Source: Pseudomonas pseudonitroreducens
GTDB lineage: Bacteria > Pseudomonadota > Gammaproteobacteria > Pseudomonadales > Pseudomonadaceae
Reading direction: 5' to 3'
Assembly: GCF_021603645.1 (NCBI RefSeq)
Contig: NZ_BQHJ01000003.1
Coordinates: 186,001-250,000, forward strand
Length of the DNA: 64,000 nt
Position numbers and translations under genes: made by a program. Numbering within the stretch: position 1 is the first letter of the stretch; each line of letters starts with the position of its first letter. The notes under the pieces are model-generated. The model was not told the origin of the DNA. It saw only the letters and a list, made by a program, of their open reading frames with translations, and ran no database searches. Shown in pieces: positions 35,016 through 43,897 of this stretch.

Positions 35016-35891
35016 CTACTCCTCGAACGCCTGCCGATATTCCCCTGGCGTGCCGCCCACTACCGAACGAAATCGATTGGCGAAGTGGCTGGCGCTGGAG
35101 AATCCGCAGGCCAGCGCTACCTGGCTGAGCGGCTGGCGGGTATCGCGCAACAGACGCTGCGCCAGGGCCACCCGGCGGGCCAGCACGTATTGGTGCGGGG
35201 GCATGCCGAAGCTCTCGCGGAACATCCGCGCGAAGTGGTATTCCGACAGCGCCGTCTGCATCGCCAGTTCGCCCAGTGACAGCGGTTGGTCCAGGCGCTG
35301 CTCGATGTATTCGGCAACGCGCCGGCGCATGGTCGGTGCCAGGCCGCCCTTGAGCTTCAAGCCCTCGCGCAGGCCGACCTGGTTCAGCAGCAGATGGTCG
35401 ATCAGGTCATGGGCCAGCGTGCTGGTGCGGATGCGTTCGCCCGGCTCGTGCCAGTCCAGCTTCACCAGTTGGCGAAAGCGCGCGGCCTGCTGCGGGTCGT
35501 CGAGGAAGGTCCGTTCGTGCAGTTGCAGTTCACGCGGCTCGCGGTCCAGCAGGCGGATGCAGCCGAGGGCGAACTGCTCCTGGCCGATATAGAGGTGTGC
35601 CAGGCGGATGTCGCCGTTGACGATCCACGCCGACTCGGCGCCGGCCGGCATCACGCAGAGTTTGTCCGGCGCGCCCTTGCTGCCCGGCGCACCACGGCGG
35701 AAGGTGCCGGTGCCGTCGTTCAGGTAGCAGGACAACGTGTGGTGGCTCGGCGCGTGGTAATCGCGGGCGTCGTGGCTGTTGCTCCAGATCGCCGCGGACA
35801 GCCCGTCGCCCAGCTCCGCGCAACGCTCCAGGCGGGCGTTGGGCGAGGCGTTCATCGACTGGAAGACTTCGAGCTGCGAAATGGCTGACAT
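35016..35891 (-). CDS. AraC-family transcriptional regulator
   Basis: A 291-aa regulator with an N-terminal effector region (about 1-170, including SHHTLSCYLNDGTGTFRRG and a cupin-like VMPAGAESAW) and a C-terminal AraC DNA-binding domain (about 190-288; SLGELAMQTALSEYHFARMF, then ACGFSSASHFANRFRSVVG). It is divergent from an EamA transporter gene with 136 bp between starts, so it probably activates that gene. The ligand is unknown. Confidence 0.88.
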   Translation of the reverse strand: MSAISQLEVFQSMNASPNARLERCAELGDGLSAAIWSNSHDARDYHAPSHHTLSCYLNDGTGTFRRGAPGSKGAPDKLCVMPAGAESAWIVNGDIRLAHLYIGQEQFALGCIRLLDREPRELQLHERTFLDDPQQAARFRQLVKLDWHEPGERIRTSTLAHDLIDHLLLNQVGLREGLKLKGGLAPTMRRRVAEYIEQRLDQPLSLGELAMQTALSEYHFARMFRESFGMPPHQYVLARRVALAQRLLRDTRQPLSQVALACGFSSASHFANRFRSVVGGTPGEYRQAFEE

Positions 35892-36027
35892 GGGTGTTCC
35901 TCTAATGCCTTCACTCTACCCGCGCGGGCGCGCCTTGCCAGCCCGGTTGTCGCAATAAGCGCAAGAATCTGCAAGCCGGCGCCGGGGCGCGGCGGGAGAC
36001 TGTTTCTCCAGCCATCCGGAGATCGCC

Positions 36028-36921
36028 ATGAATCTCTCGCTCTACCTGCTCACGGTGCTCATCTGGGGCACCACCTGGATCGCCATCAAGCTGCAGGTCG
36101 GCGTGGTCGCCATTCCGCTGTCCATTGCCTACCGCTTCAGCCTGGCGGCACTGGTGCTGTTCGCCTTGCTGCTGGTCTCCCGGAAACTGCAGCCGTTGGG
36201 CCGGCGCGGGCAGGCGATCTGCCTGGCCCAGGGGCTGTGCCTGTTCTGCGTGAACTTCCTGTGCTTCTACACCGCCAGCCAGTGGATCCCCAGTGGCCTG
36301 GTCGCCGTGGTGTTCTCCACTGCCACCCTGTGGAACGCGCTGAATGCGCGAATCTTCTTCGGCCAGCGCATCGCCCCCAACGTACTGGGTGGCGGGGCGT
36401 TCGGCCTGGCGGGGCTGGCGCTGTTGTTCTGGCCGGAGCTGTCCGGGCATCAGGCGTCGCGGGAGACCTTCTACGGCCTGGGCCTGGCGCTGCTCGGCAC
36501 GCTGTGTTTCTCGGCAGGCAACCTGTTGTCGAGCCTGCAGCAGAAAGCCGGGCTGCGGCCGTTGTCGACCAATGCCTGGGGCATGCTCTACGGCTCGCTG
36601 ATCCTGCTGGCGATCTGCCTGGTGCAGGGCGTGCCGCTGACTTTTGATAGCAGTGCGCAGTACGTCTGGTCGTTGCTGTACCTGGCCATTCCCGGCTCGG
36701 TGATCGGCTTCACCGCCTACCTGACGCTGGTCGGGCGCATGGGGCCGGAGCGCGCGGCTTATTGCACAGTGTTGTTCCCGGTGGTGGCGCTGAACGTCTC
36801 GGCCTTCGCCGAAGGCTACCAGTGGAGCCTGCCAGCGCTGGCCGGGCTGGGGCTGGTGATGGCCGGCAACGTACTGGTGTTCCGCAAGCCCAGGCCGGTG
36901 TTGCAGCCGGCACGGGCGTGA
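36028..36921 (+). CDS. EamA/DMT family transporter (second)
   Basis: The 297-aa product has ten membrane segments in two EamA halves. It opens MNLSLYLLTVLIWGTTWIAI, the classic first TM of RhaT/YdcZ-type members, with LWNALNARIFFGQRIAPN between the repeats. ATG 36028 is preceded by CGGAGATCGCC. It is divergent from the AraC regulator at 35016. It is not closely similar to the EamA protein at 29349 beyond the shared family. A substrate such as an amino acid, drug or nucleoside cannot be chosen. Confidence 0.88.
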   Translation: MNLSLYLLTVLIWGTTWIAIKLQVGVVAIPLSIAYRFSLAALVLFALLLVSRKLQPLGRRGQAICLAQGLCLFCVNFLCFYTASQWIPSGLVAVVFSTATLWNALNARIFFGQRIAPNVLGGGAFGLAGLALLFWPELSGHQASRETFYGLGLALLGTLCFSAGNLLSSLQQKAGLRPLSTNAWGMLYGSLILLAICLVQGVPLTFDSSAQYVWSLLYLAIPGSVIGFTAYLTLVGRMGPERAAYCTVLFPVVALNVSAFAEGYQWSLPALAGLGLVMAGNVLVFRKPRPVLQPARA

Positions 36922-36923
36922 AC

Positions 36924-36991
36924 CTGTAGGAGCGAGCTTGCTCGCGAACAACCCCGCGCTGAGGCTGTTCGCGAGCAAGCTCGCTCCTACA
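36924..36991. repeat. palindromic repeat, family A
   Basis: CTGTAGGAGCGAGCTTGCTC and GAGCAAGCTCGCTCCTACA flank an AACAACCCC-type centre. First of three different palindromes placed end to end in the 388-bp convergent gap after the EamA gene. Confidence 0.88.
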
Positions 36992-37015
36992 AAGAATTGT
37001 CAGGATTGAATCTAC

Positions 37016-37086
37016 CGTAGGAGCGGACTTCGTCCGCGATGCATATCAGCGGCCGGGAAACATCGCGGACGGAGTCCGCTCCTACG
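37016..37086. repeat. palindromic repeat, family C (GTAGGAGCGGACTTCGTCCGC type)
   Basis: CGTAGGAGCGGACTTCGTCC and GGACGGAGTCCGCTCCTACG are the arms (one change at the CTT/CTC centre). It shares the GTAGGAGCG end with family A but has a distinct core. A half copy is in the composite at 49159-49188. Confidence 0.82.
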
Positions 37087-37109
37087 TGAAAGTTCTGCGC
37101 TCGGGGCGG

Positions 37110-37249
37110 CCCTCACCCTAACCCTGGCTGCGCGCCCCGCTCAGGGGAAGAGAGAACCGTTAGGCGCAGGATGAAACCTCAGTGTCAGCCGGCCCGGGCT
37201 GCCCCTCTCCCTGAGGAGCCGGGCGTGCAGCCAGGGCTGGGGTGAGGGG
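37110..37249. repeat. long inverted-repeat element, family E (CCCTCACCCTAACCC type)
   Basis: CCCTCACCCTAACCCTGGCTGC at 37110-37131 and GCAGCCAGGGCTGGGGTGAGGG at 37228-37249 are long inverted arms around a 96-bp centre with GTCAGCCGG. It is about 140 bp and much larger than the other families. The same kind occurs at 44888 and 49024. Confidence 0.8.
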
Positions 37250-37309
37250 GATGCATTGGTACGGACTCCCCAGGAAAAGACAGTTGCTCCTACGAAGAGC
37301 AGCTCGAAG

Positions 37310-38284
37310 TCAGGCCTTCCAGGCCTGCGGATTGACCAGGTTCTTCGGACGCTCGCCACGTAGGGCGGCTTCGAAGTTGCCCAGCGCGCATTCCGCCATG
37401 GCGCGGCGCGTTTCGTGGGTCGCCGAGCCGATGTGCGGCAGGGTCACGGCATTGGGCAGGGCGAACAGCGGCGACTCGGCCAGCGGTTCCTTCTCGTAGA
37501 CGTCGAGGCCGGCGGCAAGGATGCGCTGCTCCTGCAGCGCTTCCACCAGCGCGGCTTCGTCGATCACCTGGCCGCGGGCGATGTTCACCAGGATGCCGCT
37601 GGGCTTCATCAGCTCCAGTTCGCGCTTGCCGATCAGCTTGCGGGTCTTGTCCGACAGCGGCACCACCACGCAGACGAAATCCGCCTCGCCCAGTAGTTCA
37701 TCGAAGCCGCAGAAACGCGCGCCCAGTTCCTGCTCCAGCTCCGCCTTGCGGCTGTTGCCGTGGTAGAGGATGTCCATGTTGAAGCCGAAGTGGCCGCGGC
37801 GGGCGATGGCTGCGCCGATGCGGCCCAGGCCGAGGATGCCGAGCTTCTTGCCGTGCACGTCGACGCCGAAATGCTGGGCGTCCACGGTGCGTTTCCATTC
37901 GCCGGCCTTGGTCCAGGCGTCCAGCTCGGCAGTGCGCCGGGCGGCGGCCATGATCAGGGCGAAGCCGAGGTCCGCGGTGGTTTCGGTGAGCACGTCCGGC
38001 GTGTTGGTCAGCGGGATGCCGCGCTGGTTCAGGTAGTCCAGGTCGTAGTTGTCGTAGCCCACCGAGACGCTGGAGATCACCTCCAGCTGCGAGGCCTGGG
38101 CCAGTTGCTTCTCGCCCAGCGGACGGCCGACGCCGATCATGCCGTGGGTGGTCGGCAGGGCGGCGGCCAGCTGTGCGTCGACGTCGCCCTGCTTGGGATC
38201 GAGCACGGTGACGTTGAACTGGCTGCGTAGGCGGTCGAGGTGTTCCGCGGCAAGGCGGCTGAAGACGAAGACGTTCTTTTTCAT
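37310..38284 (-). CDS. 2-ketogluconate/hydroxypyruvate reductase (D-2-hydroxyacid dehydrogenase)
   Basis: A 324-aa D-2-hydroxyacid dehydrogenase: SVGYDNYDLDYLNQRGIPLT substrate loop about residue 74, the NAD-binding GLGRIGAAIARRG near 153, NIARGQVIDE with catalytic Arg near 234, and PHIGSATHETR with catalytic His near 286. It reduces 2-keto acids such as glyoxylate, hydroxypyruvate or 2-ketogluconate with NADPH (GhrB/TkrA group). It stands alone beyond repeats and a small gene, so no pathway context helps choose among these. Confidence 0.87.
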   Translation of the reverse strand: MKKNVFVFSRLAAEHLDRLRSQFNVTVLDPKQGDVDAQLAAALPTTHGMIGVGRPLGEKQLAQASQLEVISSVSVGYDNYDLDYLNQRGIPLTNTPDVLTETTADLGFALIMAAARRTAELDAWTKAGEWKRTVDAQHFGVDVHGKKLGILGLGRIGAAIARRGHFGFNMDILYHGNSRKAELEQELGARFCGFDELLGEADFVCVVVPLSDKTRKLIGKRELELMKPSGILVNIARGQVIDEAALVEALQEQRILAAGLDVYEKEPLAESPLFALPNAVTLPHIGSATHETRRAMAECALGNFEAALRGERPKNLVNPQAWKA

Positions 38285-38371
38285 GGCGCTCGGACGGTAG
38301 GGAGGCGGAGGGGGCTTAACCCTACCATTGCCGAGCCAGAGCGGCGCAAGGCTTGCGTGCGCGGTGGGCGA

Positions 38372-38542
38372 TTATCGAACGTGGTCGAAAAGCCTAGAAA
38401 AGATGCCTTTCAAAGTAGAGCCAGCCACCTCGAACGAACCGCGGGCCACATCTTCTGATGGTTCTGGGATGCTAGCTAGGCCGATGTAGCAGAAATAAGT
38501 GAGGGCGGAACCGATAGCAACACGTTTTATCAGATTGATCAT
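38372..38542 (-). CDS. small single-TM membrane protein, unknown
   Basis: A 56-aa protein, MINLIKRVAIGSALTYFCYI at the start, with one hydrophobic segment (about 8-26) and a short polar tail. GGAGAATCCC precedes ATG 38542 at ideal spacing; a second in-frame start 5 codons up is weaker. The gene sits in the AT-richest non-regulatory stretch of the window. No homologue is recognised. Confidence in its reality is moderate and rests on the ribosome site and coherent hydrophobicity. Confidence 0.55.
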   Translation of the reverse strand: MINLIKRVAIGSALTYFCYIGLASIPEPSEDVARGSFEVAGSTLKGIFSRLFDHVR

Positions 38543-38671
38543 GGGATTCTCCAGCACAAATAGGCCCTAGAGTTTTACCCAAAAAAGAGAGATGAAATTG
38601 ACGCTTCTTACGGTGGGCCGAACCGATATCTAGGTAGGAAAGATAGAGGTGAGCGCAGTTAGGAAGATGGG

Positions 38672-38731
38672 TTCGCGGGCAAGCTCACTGAACACCGGGG
38701 TAGGGAGTTACACAGTGAGCTTGCCCGCGAA
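38672..38731. repeat. palindromic repeat, diverged family A (family F)
   Basis: TTCGCGGGCAAGCTCACTG at 38672-38690 and CAGTGAGCTTGCCCGCGAA at 38713-38731 are perfect 19-bp arms with a 22-bp loop. The core AAGCTC/GAGCTT resembles family A but the outer GTAGGAGCG is missing. Confidence 0.8.
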
Positions 38732-38749
38732 ACACGACGAAAAGGCTGG

Positions 38750-39685
38750 TCAGGGTCCCACATCGGCGAGGCCGGCGCCATCGGCCTGGAGTACGCCGGG
38801 GAGGTTCTCGCGCAGGTAGGCTACCCAGGTCTTGATCTTCGCGTCCAGGTACTGCCGCGACGGATACAGCGCGTAGACGTTGAGAATCTGCAGCTTGTAG
38901 TGCGGCAGCACGCGCACCAGCGAGCCATCGCGTAGGCCGTCGATCGCCGAGTAGACGGGCAGGGCGCTGATGCCCATGCCCGAGCCGATGGCCTCGGTCA
39001 TGGCGTCGCCGACGTTGACCTGAAACGGCGAGGGACCGAGGGTGATCATTTCCTGGCCGTTGGGGCCGTCGAACAGCCATTTGTCCAGTGGCAGCACCGG
39101 GCTGATCAGGCGCAGGCAGTCGTGCTCCATCAGTTCGGTGGGCGTCTTCGGTGTGCCGCGTCGGGCCAGGTAGTCGGGCGAGGCGCAGAGAATGCTGTAG
39201 GTCTCGCCGATGCGCTGCGACACCAGGCCCGAATCGGGCAGTTCCGAGGCGACCACGATGGCCACGTCGAAGCCTTCGTCGAGCAGGTCCGGCACGCGGT
39301 TGGCCATGGTCAGCTCGAAGGTCACGTCCGGGTGCTGCTGGCGGTAATTGGCGATGGCGCGGATCACATAATGCTGGCCGATGCCGGTCATCGAGTGCAC
39401 GCGCAGGCGGCCGGCGGGACGGGCGTGGGCATCGCTGGCCTCGGCCTCGGCTTCCTCGACGTAGGCGAGGATCTGCTCGCAGCGCAGCAGGTAGCGCTGG
39501 CCGGCCTCGGTCAGGGCGATGCGCCGGGTGGTGCGGTTGAGCAGGCGGGTCCGCAGGTGCGATTCCAGATTGGCGACCGCGCGGGATACGTAGGCGGTGG
39601 TGGTGTTCAGCTGCTGCGCGGCGGCGGTGAAACTACCGGTTTCCGCGACACAGGCGAACGCACGCATGGTCTGCAGTGTGTCCAT
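38750..39685 (-). CDS. LysR-family regulator of the FUSC efflux operon
   Basis: The 311-aa protein from ATG 39685 has a LysR HTH at residues 1-60 (FTAAAQQLNTTTAYVSRAVA) and an effector domain from about 90 with LRVHSMTGIGQHYVIRAIAN. It is divergent from an outer-membrane factor-FUSC-DUF1656-adaptor operon, the standard layout for AaeR-like regulators that sense aromatic acids. A palindrome with ATTGTTT/AAACAAT arms in the 294-bp gap is the likely binding site. Ligand unknown. Confidence 0.88.
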   Translation of the reverse strand: MDTLQTMRAFACVAETGSFTAAAQQLNTTTAYVSRAVANLESHLRTRLLNRTTRRIALTEAGQRYLLRCEQILAYVEEAEAEASDAHARPAGRLRVHSMTGIGQHYVIRAIANYRQQHPDVTFELTMANRVPDLLDEGFDVAIVVASELPDSGLVSQRIGETYSILCASPDYLARRGTPKTPTELMEHDCLRLISPVLPLDKWLFDGPNGQEMITLGPSPFQVNVGDAMTEAIGSGMGISALPVYSAIDGLRDGSLVRVLPHYKLQILNVYALYPSRQYLDAKIKTWVAYLRENLPGVLQADGAGLADVGP

Positions 39686-39825
39686 TGGGGCCTCGTCGGT
39701 GGGGCGTCTGTCCCGGGTGGCGACGCCAATGAAGCGATACGTCGCCGCCGCCGGCATGTCCTTGATGAGTGGCAATGCGCGGAGCAGAGCGGGGGCGGCC
39801 TATTGTCACATGGATGGCGACACAC

Positions 39826-39852
39826 ATTGTTTCATTATCGGTAATAAACAAT
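39826..39852. promoter_or_regulatory. palindrome ATTGTTT-N13-AAACAAT (candidate LysR box)
   Basis: Perfect 7-bp arms flank a centre that itself contains ATTA/TAAT. The total length and AT-rich T-N11-A symmetry are typical of LysR operators. It lies between the divergent LysR and efflux genes, 128 bp before the efflux start. Confidence 0.65.
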
Positions 39853-39979
39853 CACAAAACAGCCGGCTTATCCGTTCCCTTTCCCGTCTCTAGAATTCAA
39901 TCGCCGCAACTGGCTTTGCCGGCTCTCCACGCGTAAAAGCCCTACTCTGAATAGCTAGACCACTTCCAGGACCTCCACC

Positions 39980-41494
39980 GTGTCGCGTCACCTCGTGAAA
40001 GGACTGACGTTCGTCGGCTCCTTTGTCATTTTTTCAACAATCGCCGGATGTATCAGCACCAACGGCATCGCCCCGCAGGAACAGCGCCTGGGCGACACCG
40101 AGCTGGCCACCGACGCCGCCATCGCGCACGCCAACCAGGAAGCTGGCTGGCCCGCCGAGCAGTGGTGGCGCGCCTATGGTGATCCGCAGTTGAATAGCTG
40201 GGTGCAGACTGCGCTGGACGGCAGCCCGACCCTGGCCCAGGCCGAGGCGCGGGTGCGCATGGCCATGGCCATGGCTGGCGTCGCCGAGTCCGCCGAGTCG
40301 CCGCAGATCAGCGGCGATGCTTCGCTGACCCGCCACCGCTGGCCGACCGACTACTTCTACGGCCCGGGCGAGCTTGCCGACACCACCACCTGGAACAACA
40401 ACGCTGCCCTGGGCCTGAGTTATTCGCTCGACCTCTGGGGCCGCGAGCGCAGCAACACCGAGCGCTACGTCGACATCGCCAAGATGACTGCCGCCGAGGC
40501 GCGCGTGGCCCAGCTGGAGCTGGAGAGCAATATCGTCCGCGCCTACATCCAGCTGTCGCTGCAATACGCCGAGCTGGACATCGGCAAGGCCATGCTGGCT
40601 CAGCAACAGGGCATCCTCGCCCTGGCCCAGCGCCGCCTCGATGGCGGCATCGGCACGCATTTCGAAGTCAGCCAGGCGGAAGTCCCGCTGCCGGAAACCG
40701 AACGCAAGATCGAAGCGGTAGACGAGGAAATCCAGCTGACCCGCAACCAGATCGCCGCCCTGGCCGGCAAAGGCCCCGGCGCCGGCGCCTCGATCCGGCG
40801 CCCGAGCCTCAAGCTCGCCGAGGGCCCCGGCCTGCCCAGCAAGCTGCCGATGGAACTGCTCGGCCATCGCCCGGACGTGGTCGCCAGCCGCTGGAAAGTT
40901 GCCGCGCAAGCCAAGGGCGTGGACGTCGCCCGCGCCGAGTTCTACCCCAACGTCGACCTGGTCGCGAGCATCGGCTACAGCGCGGTCGGCGGCGGCATGC
41001 TGGAATTCCTCAATGCCGAGAAATTCACCTACGGCGTCGGCCCGGCCATCTCCCTGCCGATCTTCGACGGCGGTCGCCGTCGCTCGCAGCTGAGCCAGGA
41101 ATCGGCGGGCTACGACGCCGCCGTGGCGCAGTACAACCAGACGCTGATCAACGCGCTCAAGGGCATTTCCGATCACCTGATCCGCATGCACTCCATGGAG
41201 CTGCAGCAGGGCTTCGCCGAGAAGTCCGTGGCGTCGGCCCAGCGCACCTACGACATCGCCACCAAGGCGTACCGGGGCGGTCTGACCGACTACCTCAACG
41301 TGCTCAACGCGCAGACCCGCCTGTTCCAGCAGCAATTGGTGGAACAGCAGGTTCGCGCCGCACGCCTGGCCACCCATGCCGGCCTTGTCGTTGCCCTCGG
41401 CGGCGGCCTGATGGACAAGCAGGAAGGCCCGAAGGAGCACAAGATGGTCCCGGAAACCGTCGACGTCCGCGCGGCCCAGGGAGCCGGGCGCTGA
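39980..41494 (+). CDS. outer-membrane factor (NodT-type efflux lipoprotein)
   Basis: A 504-aa TolC-like protein starting at GTG 39980. The signal peptide ends in a lipobox STIAGC (Cys about 23), so it is a lipoprotein. The core has two outer-membrane-efflux repeats: EQWWRAYGDPQLNSWVQTAL about 52-71 and the second near 330 with ISLPIFDGGRRRSQLSQES. It forms the outer-membrane channel for the FUSC pump encoded by the next three genes. Confidence 0.9.
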   Translation: MSRHLVKGLTFVGSFVIFSTIAGCISTNGIAPQEQRLGDTELATDAAIAHANQEAGWPAEQWWRAYGDPQLNSWVQTALDGSPTLAQAEARVRMAMAMAGVAESAESPQISGDASLTRHRWPTDYFYGPGELADTTTWNNNAALGLSYSLDLWGRERSNTERYVDIAKMTAAEARVAQLELESNIVRAYIQLSLQYAELDIGKAMLAQQQGILALAQRRLDGGIGTHFEVSQAEVPLPETERKIEAVDEEIQLTRNQIAALAGKGPGAGASIRRPSLKLAEGPGLPSKLPMELLGHRPDVVASRWKVAAQAKGVDVARAEFYPNVDLVASIGYSAVGGGMLEFLNAEKFTYGVGPAISLPIFDGGRRRSQLSQESAGYDAAVAQYNQTLINALKGISDHLIRMHSMELQQGFAEKSVASAQRTYDIATKAYRGGLTDYLNVLNAQTRLFQQQLVEQQVRAARLATHAGLVVALGGGLMDKQEGPKEHKMVPETVDVRAAQGAGR

Positions 41495-41495
41495 T

Positions 41496-43682
41496 ATGGC
41501 GGCGAACGACTTCAGCGCCCATCCGACACCGCTCGACGCCCTGCGTCGCGCGCTGCTGGAGTGGGGCCGCAGCGACGGGGTCACCTGGGTGTACATCGCC
41601 AAGGTGCTGCTCGCCGCGCTGCTGACGCTGTGGCTGGCGATGCGCCTGGAGCTGCCGCAGCCAAGCACGGCGACCATCACCGTGTTCATCGTCATGCAGC
41701 CGCAGAGCGGCCAGGTGTTCGCCAAGAGCTTCTACCGGATTCTCGGCAGTGTGGTCGGCTTGACCGTGATGGTCGCGCTGATCGCCATCTTCGCCCAGCA
41801 GCGCGAGCTGTTCCTGCTGGTCTCGGCGCTGTGGATCGGCCTGTGCACCGTCGGCGCCGCGCGCTACCGCGACTTCCGCTCCTACGCCTGCGTGCTCGCC
41901 GGCTACACTGCCACGCTGATCGGCCTGCCCGCCACGCTGCATCCGGAAGCCGCGTTCATGTCGGCGATCTGGCGCGTGCTGGAAATCAGCCTGGGGATTC
42001 TCTGCTCCATGGTGGTCAGCGCCACGCTGTTCCCGCAGACCTCCAGCACCGCCATGCGCAGCGCGCTGTACCAGCGTTTCGGTGCCTTCGCCGGCTTCGT
42101 CCTGGACAACCTCGGCGGCGGTGATCGCAGCAAGTTCGAGGCGTCCAACGTGGCCTTTGCTTCCCAGGCCGTTGGCCTGGAAGCGCTGCGCAGCGTCACC
42201 CGTTTCGAAGACCCGCACATGCGCCTGCGTTCCGGCCGCCTGTCGCGCCTGAACAACGAGTTCATGGTCCTCACCACCCGCTATCACGCGCTGCACCAGT
42301 TGCTGGCGCGTCTGCGCGCGCAGGAAGCCGACGCCGTGCTGCGCGCCCTGCAGCCGTGCCTGGACGAACTGGCCCAGGTGCTCGCCCCATGGCGCGGCCA
42401 GTCGGTTACTGACCGCGATGCCGAGCGCCTCGCCGCGCAGCTGGAAAGCCATCGTACGCGGATGATGCAGTGCATCCGCGCCGGTCGTGCGCAACTGTTG
42501 GACGAGCAGGATGATCCTGCCGCGCTGCTCGACTACAACACCGCCGGCGAGCTGCTCTACCGCCTGGCCGACGACCTCTACAATTACGCCCTGACCCACG
42601 CCTCCCTGGCTGCGCACAAGCACGAGCGGGAGAACTGGAAGCATGGCTTCTCGCCCAAGGCCAACCTGGTCGCCTCGCTGGTGGCGGGCGGCCGCACCGC
42701 GCTGATGGTGCTGGTGTTCGGCCTGTTCTGGATCGAGACCGCCTGGCCCAGCGGCAGCACCTTCGTGCTCAACGCCGCGGCCGTCGCCGCGCTGGTATCG
42801 GCCGCACCGGACCCGGCGAAAATGGCCATGCAGATGGCCGTGGGTACCTTCTTCGCGGCGATTCTCGGCTTCTCGGAAACCTTCTTCGTGTTCCCGCACC
42901 TGGACGGCTTCGCCCTGCTGGCGTTCGCCCTGGCACCGGTGTTCGCGCTGGGCGCGTTCTTCTCGATCAAGCCCAAGTACGCCGGCTACGGCCTGGGCCT
43001 GCTGGTGTTCTTCAGCTTCGGCGCGATCCCGGCGAACCTCACCGTCTACGATCCGGGCCGCATGCTCAACGAGTACATCGCCCTGGTGCTGTCGCAGAGC
43101 CTGGCCGCGGTCGTCGCCGCGGTGATCATGCCGCCGACCAGTGCCTGGCTCTGGCGCCGCCTGGAGAAAGACCTGCGCCTGCGCGTGGTGGAAGCCATCA
43201 GCGGCAGGCTCGACGGCCTCGTCTCGTCCTTCGAGAGCGGCACCCGCGACCTGCTCAACCAGGCTTATGGCGTGGCCGCGCGCAGCCCACAGATGCAGCG
43301 CCGGCTGCTGCGCTGGACCTTCGTGGTGCTGGAAATCGGCCACTCGATCATCGAACTGCGCGTCGAGCAGGAGAACCTGCCGGCCGAGCCCTGCTATGCC
43401 GAGTCGACGCCCTGGCGGCAGTCGATCCGTACCATGGGCCGTGCGCTGATCCGCCTGTTCGTCAAACCCTGCGAGGCCAACCGCGAGCGCGCCCTGGCCG
43501 CCGTGGAACAGGCCATCGATTGCGTGAAGACCACCGACGAGCCGCGCGCCCCGGACTTCGAAAGCTCGCCGCTGCGCCGCGTGCTCAGCTACCTGCACTT
43601 CATCCGCAGCAGCCTGCTCGACCCACAGTCGCCGCTGCGCGACGGTGAAACCTCTTCAGGAAAGATCACCCATGTTGCCTGA
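41496..43682 (+). CDS. FUSC-family transporter (AaeB-like aromatic acid efflux)
   Basis: The 728-aa pump has two hydrophobic blocks (about 25-165 and 385-540), each with five or six TMs, separated and followed by cytoplasmic helical domains. This is the FUSC architecture of AaeB and fusaric acid resistance proteins. The N-terminal block contains PQPSTATITVFIVMQPQSGQ. It would export aromatic carboxylic acids such as hydroxybenzoates or fusaric acid with the adaptor at 43898 and channel at 39980. It begins 1 bp after the channel gene and overlaps the DUF1656 gene. Confidence 0.9.
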   Translation: MAANDFSAHPTPLDALRRALLEWGRSDGVTWVYIAKVLLAALLTLWLAMRLELPQPSTATITVFIVMQPQSGQVFAKSFYRILGSVVGLTVMVALIAIFAQQRELFLLVSALWIGLCTVGAARYRDFRSYACVLAGYTATLIGLPATLHPEAAFMSAIWRVLEISLGILCSMVVSATLFPQTSSTAMRSALYQRFGAFAGFVLDNLGGGDRSKFEASNVAFASQAVGLEALRSVTRFEDPHMRLRSGRLSRLNNEFMVLTTRYHALHQLLARLRAQEADAVLRALQPCLDELAQVLAPWRGQSVTDRDAERLAAQLESHRTRMMQCIRAGRAQLLDEQDDPAALLDYNTAGELLYRLADDLYNYALTHASLAAHKHERENWKHGFSPKANLVASLVAGGRTALMVLVFGLFWIETAWPSGSTFVLNAAAVAALVSAAPDPAKMAMQMAVGTFFAAILGFSETFFVFPHLDGFALLAFALAPVFALGAFFSIKPKYAGYGLGLLVFFSFGAIPANLTVYDPGRMLNEYIALVLSQSLAAVVAAVIMPPTSAWLWRRLEKDLRLRVVEAISGRLDGLVSSFESGTRDLLNQAYGVAARSPQMQRRLLRWTFVVLEIGHSIIELRVEQENLPAEPCYAESTPWRQSIRTMGRALIRLFVKPCEANRERALAAVEQAIDCVKTTDEPRAPDFESSPLRRVLSYLHFIRSSLLDPQSPLRDGETSSGKITHVA

Positions 43683-43884
43683 CCTGCCCCGCGAGATCGC
43701 GTTCCACGGGGTCTACATGCCGACCCTGACCCTGATGTTCCTCGTTGCCGCCGTGATCTGCTGGGGCATCGACCGCATCCTCGCTTCCGTCGGTCTGTAC
43801 CGCTACACCTGGCACCCGGCGCTGTTCCGAGTGTGCCTGTTCGCCTGCCTGTTCGGCGGGCTGTCCCTCACTATCTATAAGTAA
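43672..43884 (+). CDS. DUF1656 small membrane protein
   Basis: The 70-aa protein, MLPDLPREIAFHGVYMPTLT at the start, has two TM segments and is the DUF1656/AaeX type that always accompanies FUSC pumps. It overlaps the end of the FUSC gene by 11 bp and precedes the adaptor by 13 bp. It probably stabilises the pump. Confidence 0.88.
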   Translation: MLPDLPREIAFHGVYMPTLTLMFLVAAVICWGIDRILASVGLYRYTWHPALFRVCLFACLFGGLSLTIYK

Positions 43885-43897
43885 CGAGCGTGCACCC

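Noticed and set aside
37110-37249. CRISPR array or tandem repeat
   Set aside because: The repeats are inverted pairs without regular spacers or cas genes.
41304-43598. 764-codon minus-strand frame across the FUSC gene
   Set aside because: Antisense shadow. The plus-strand FUSC protein has proper membrane topology and operon context.
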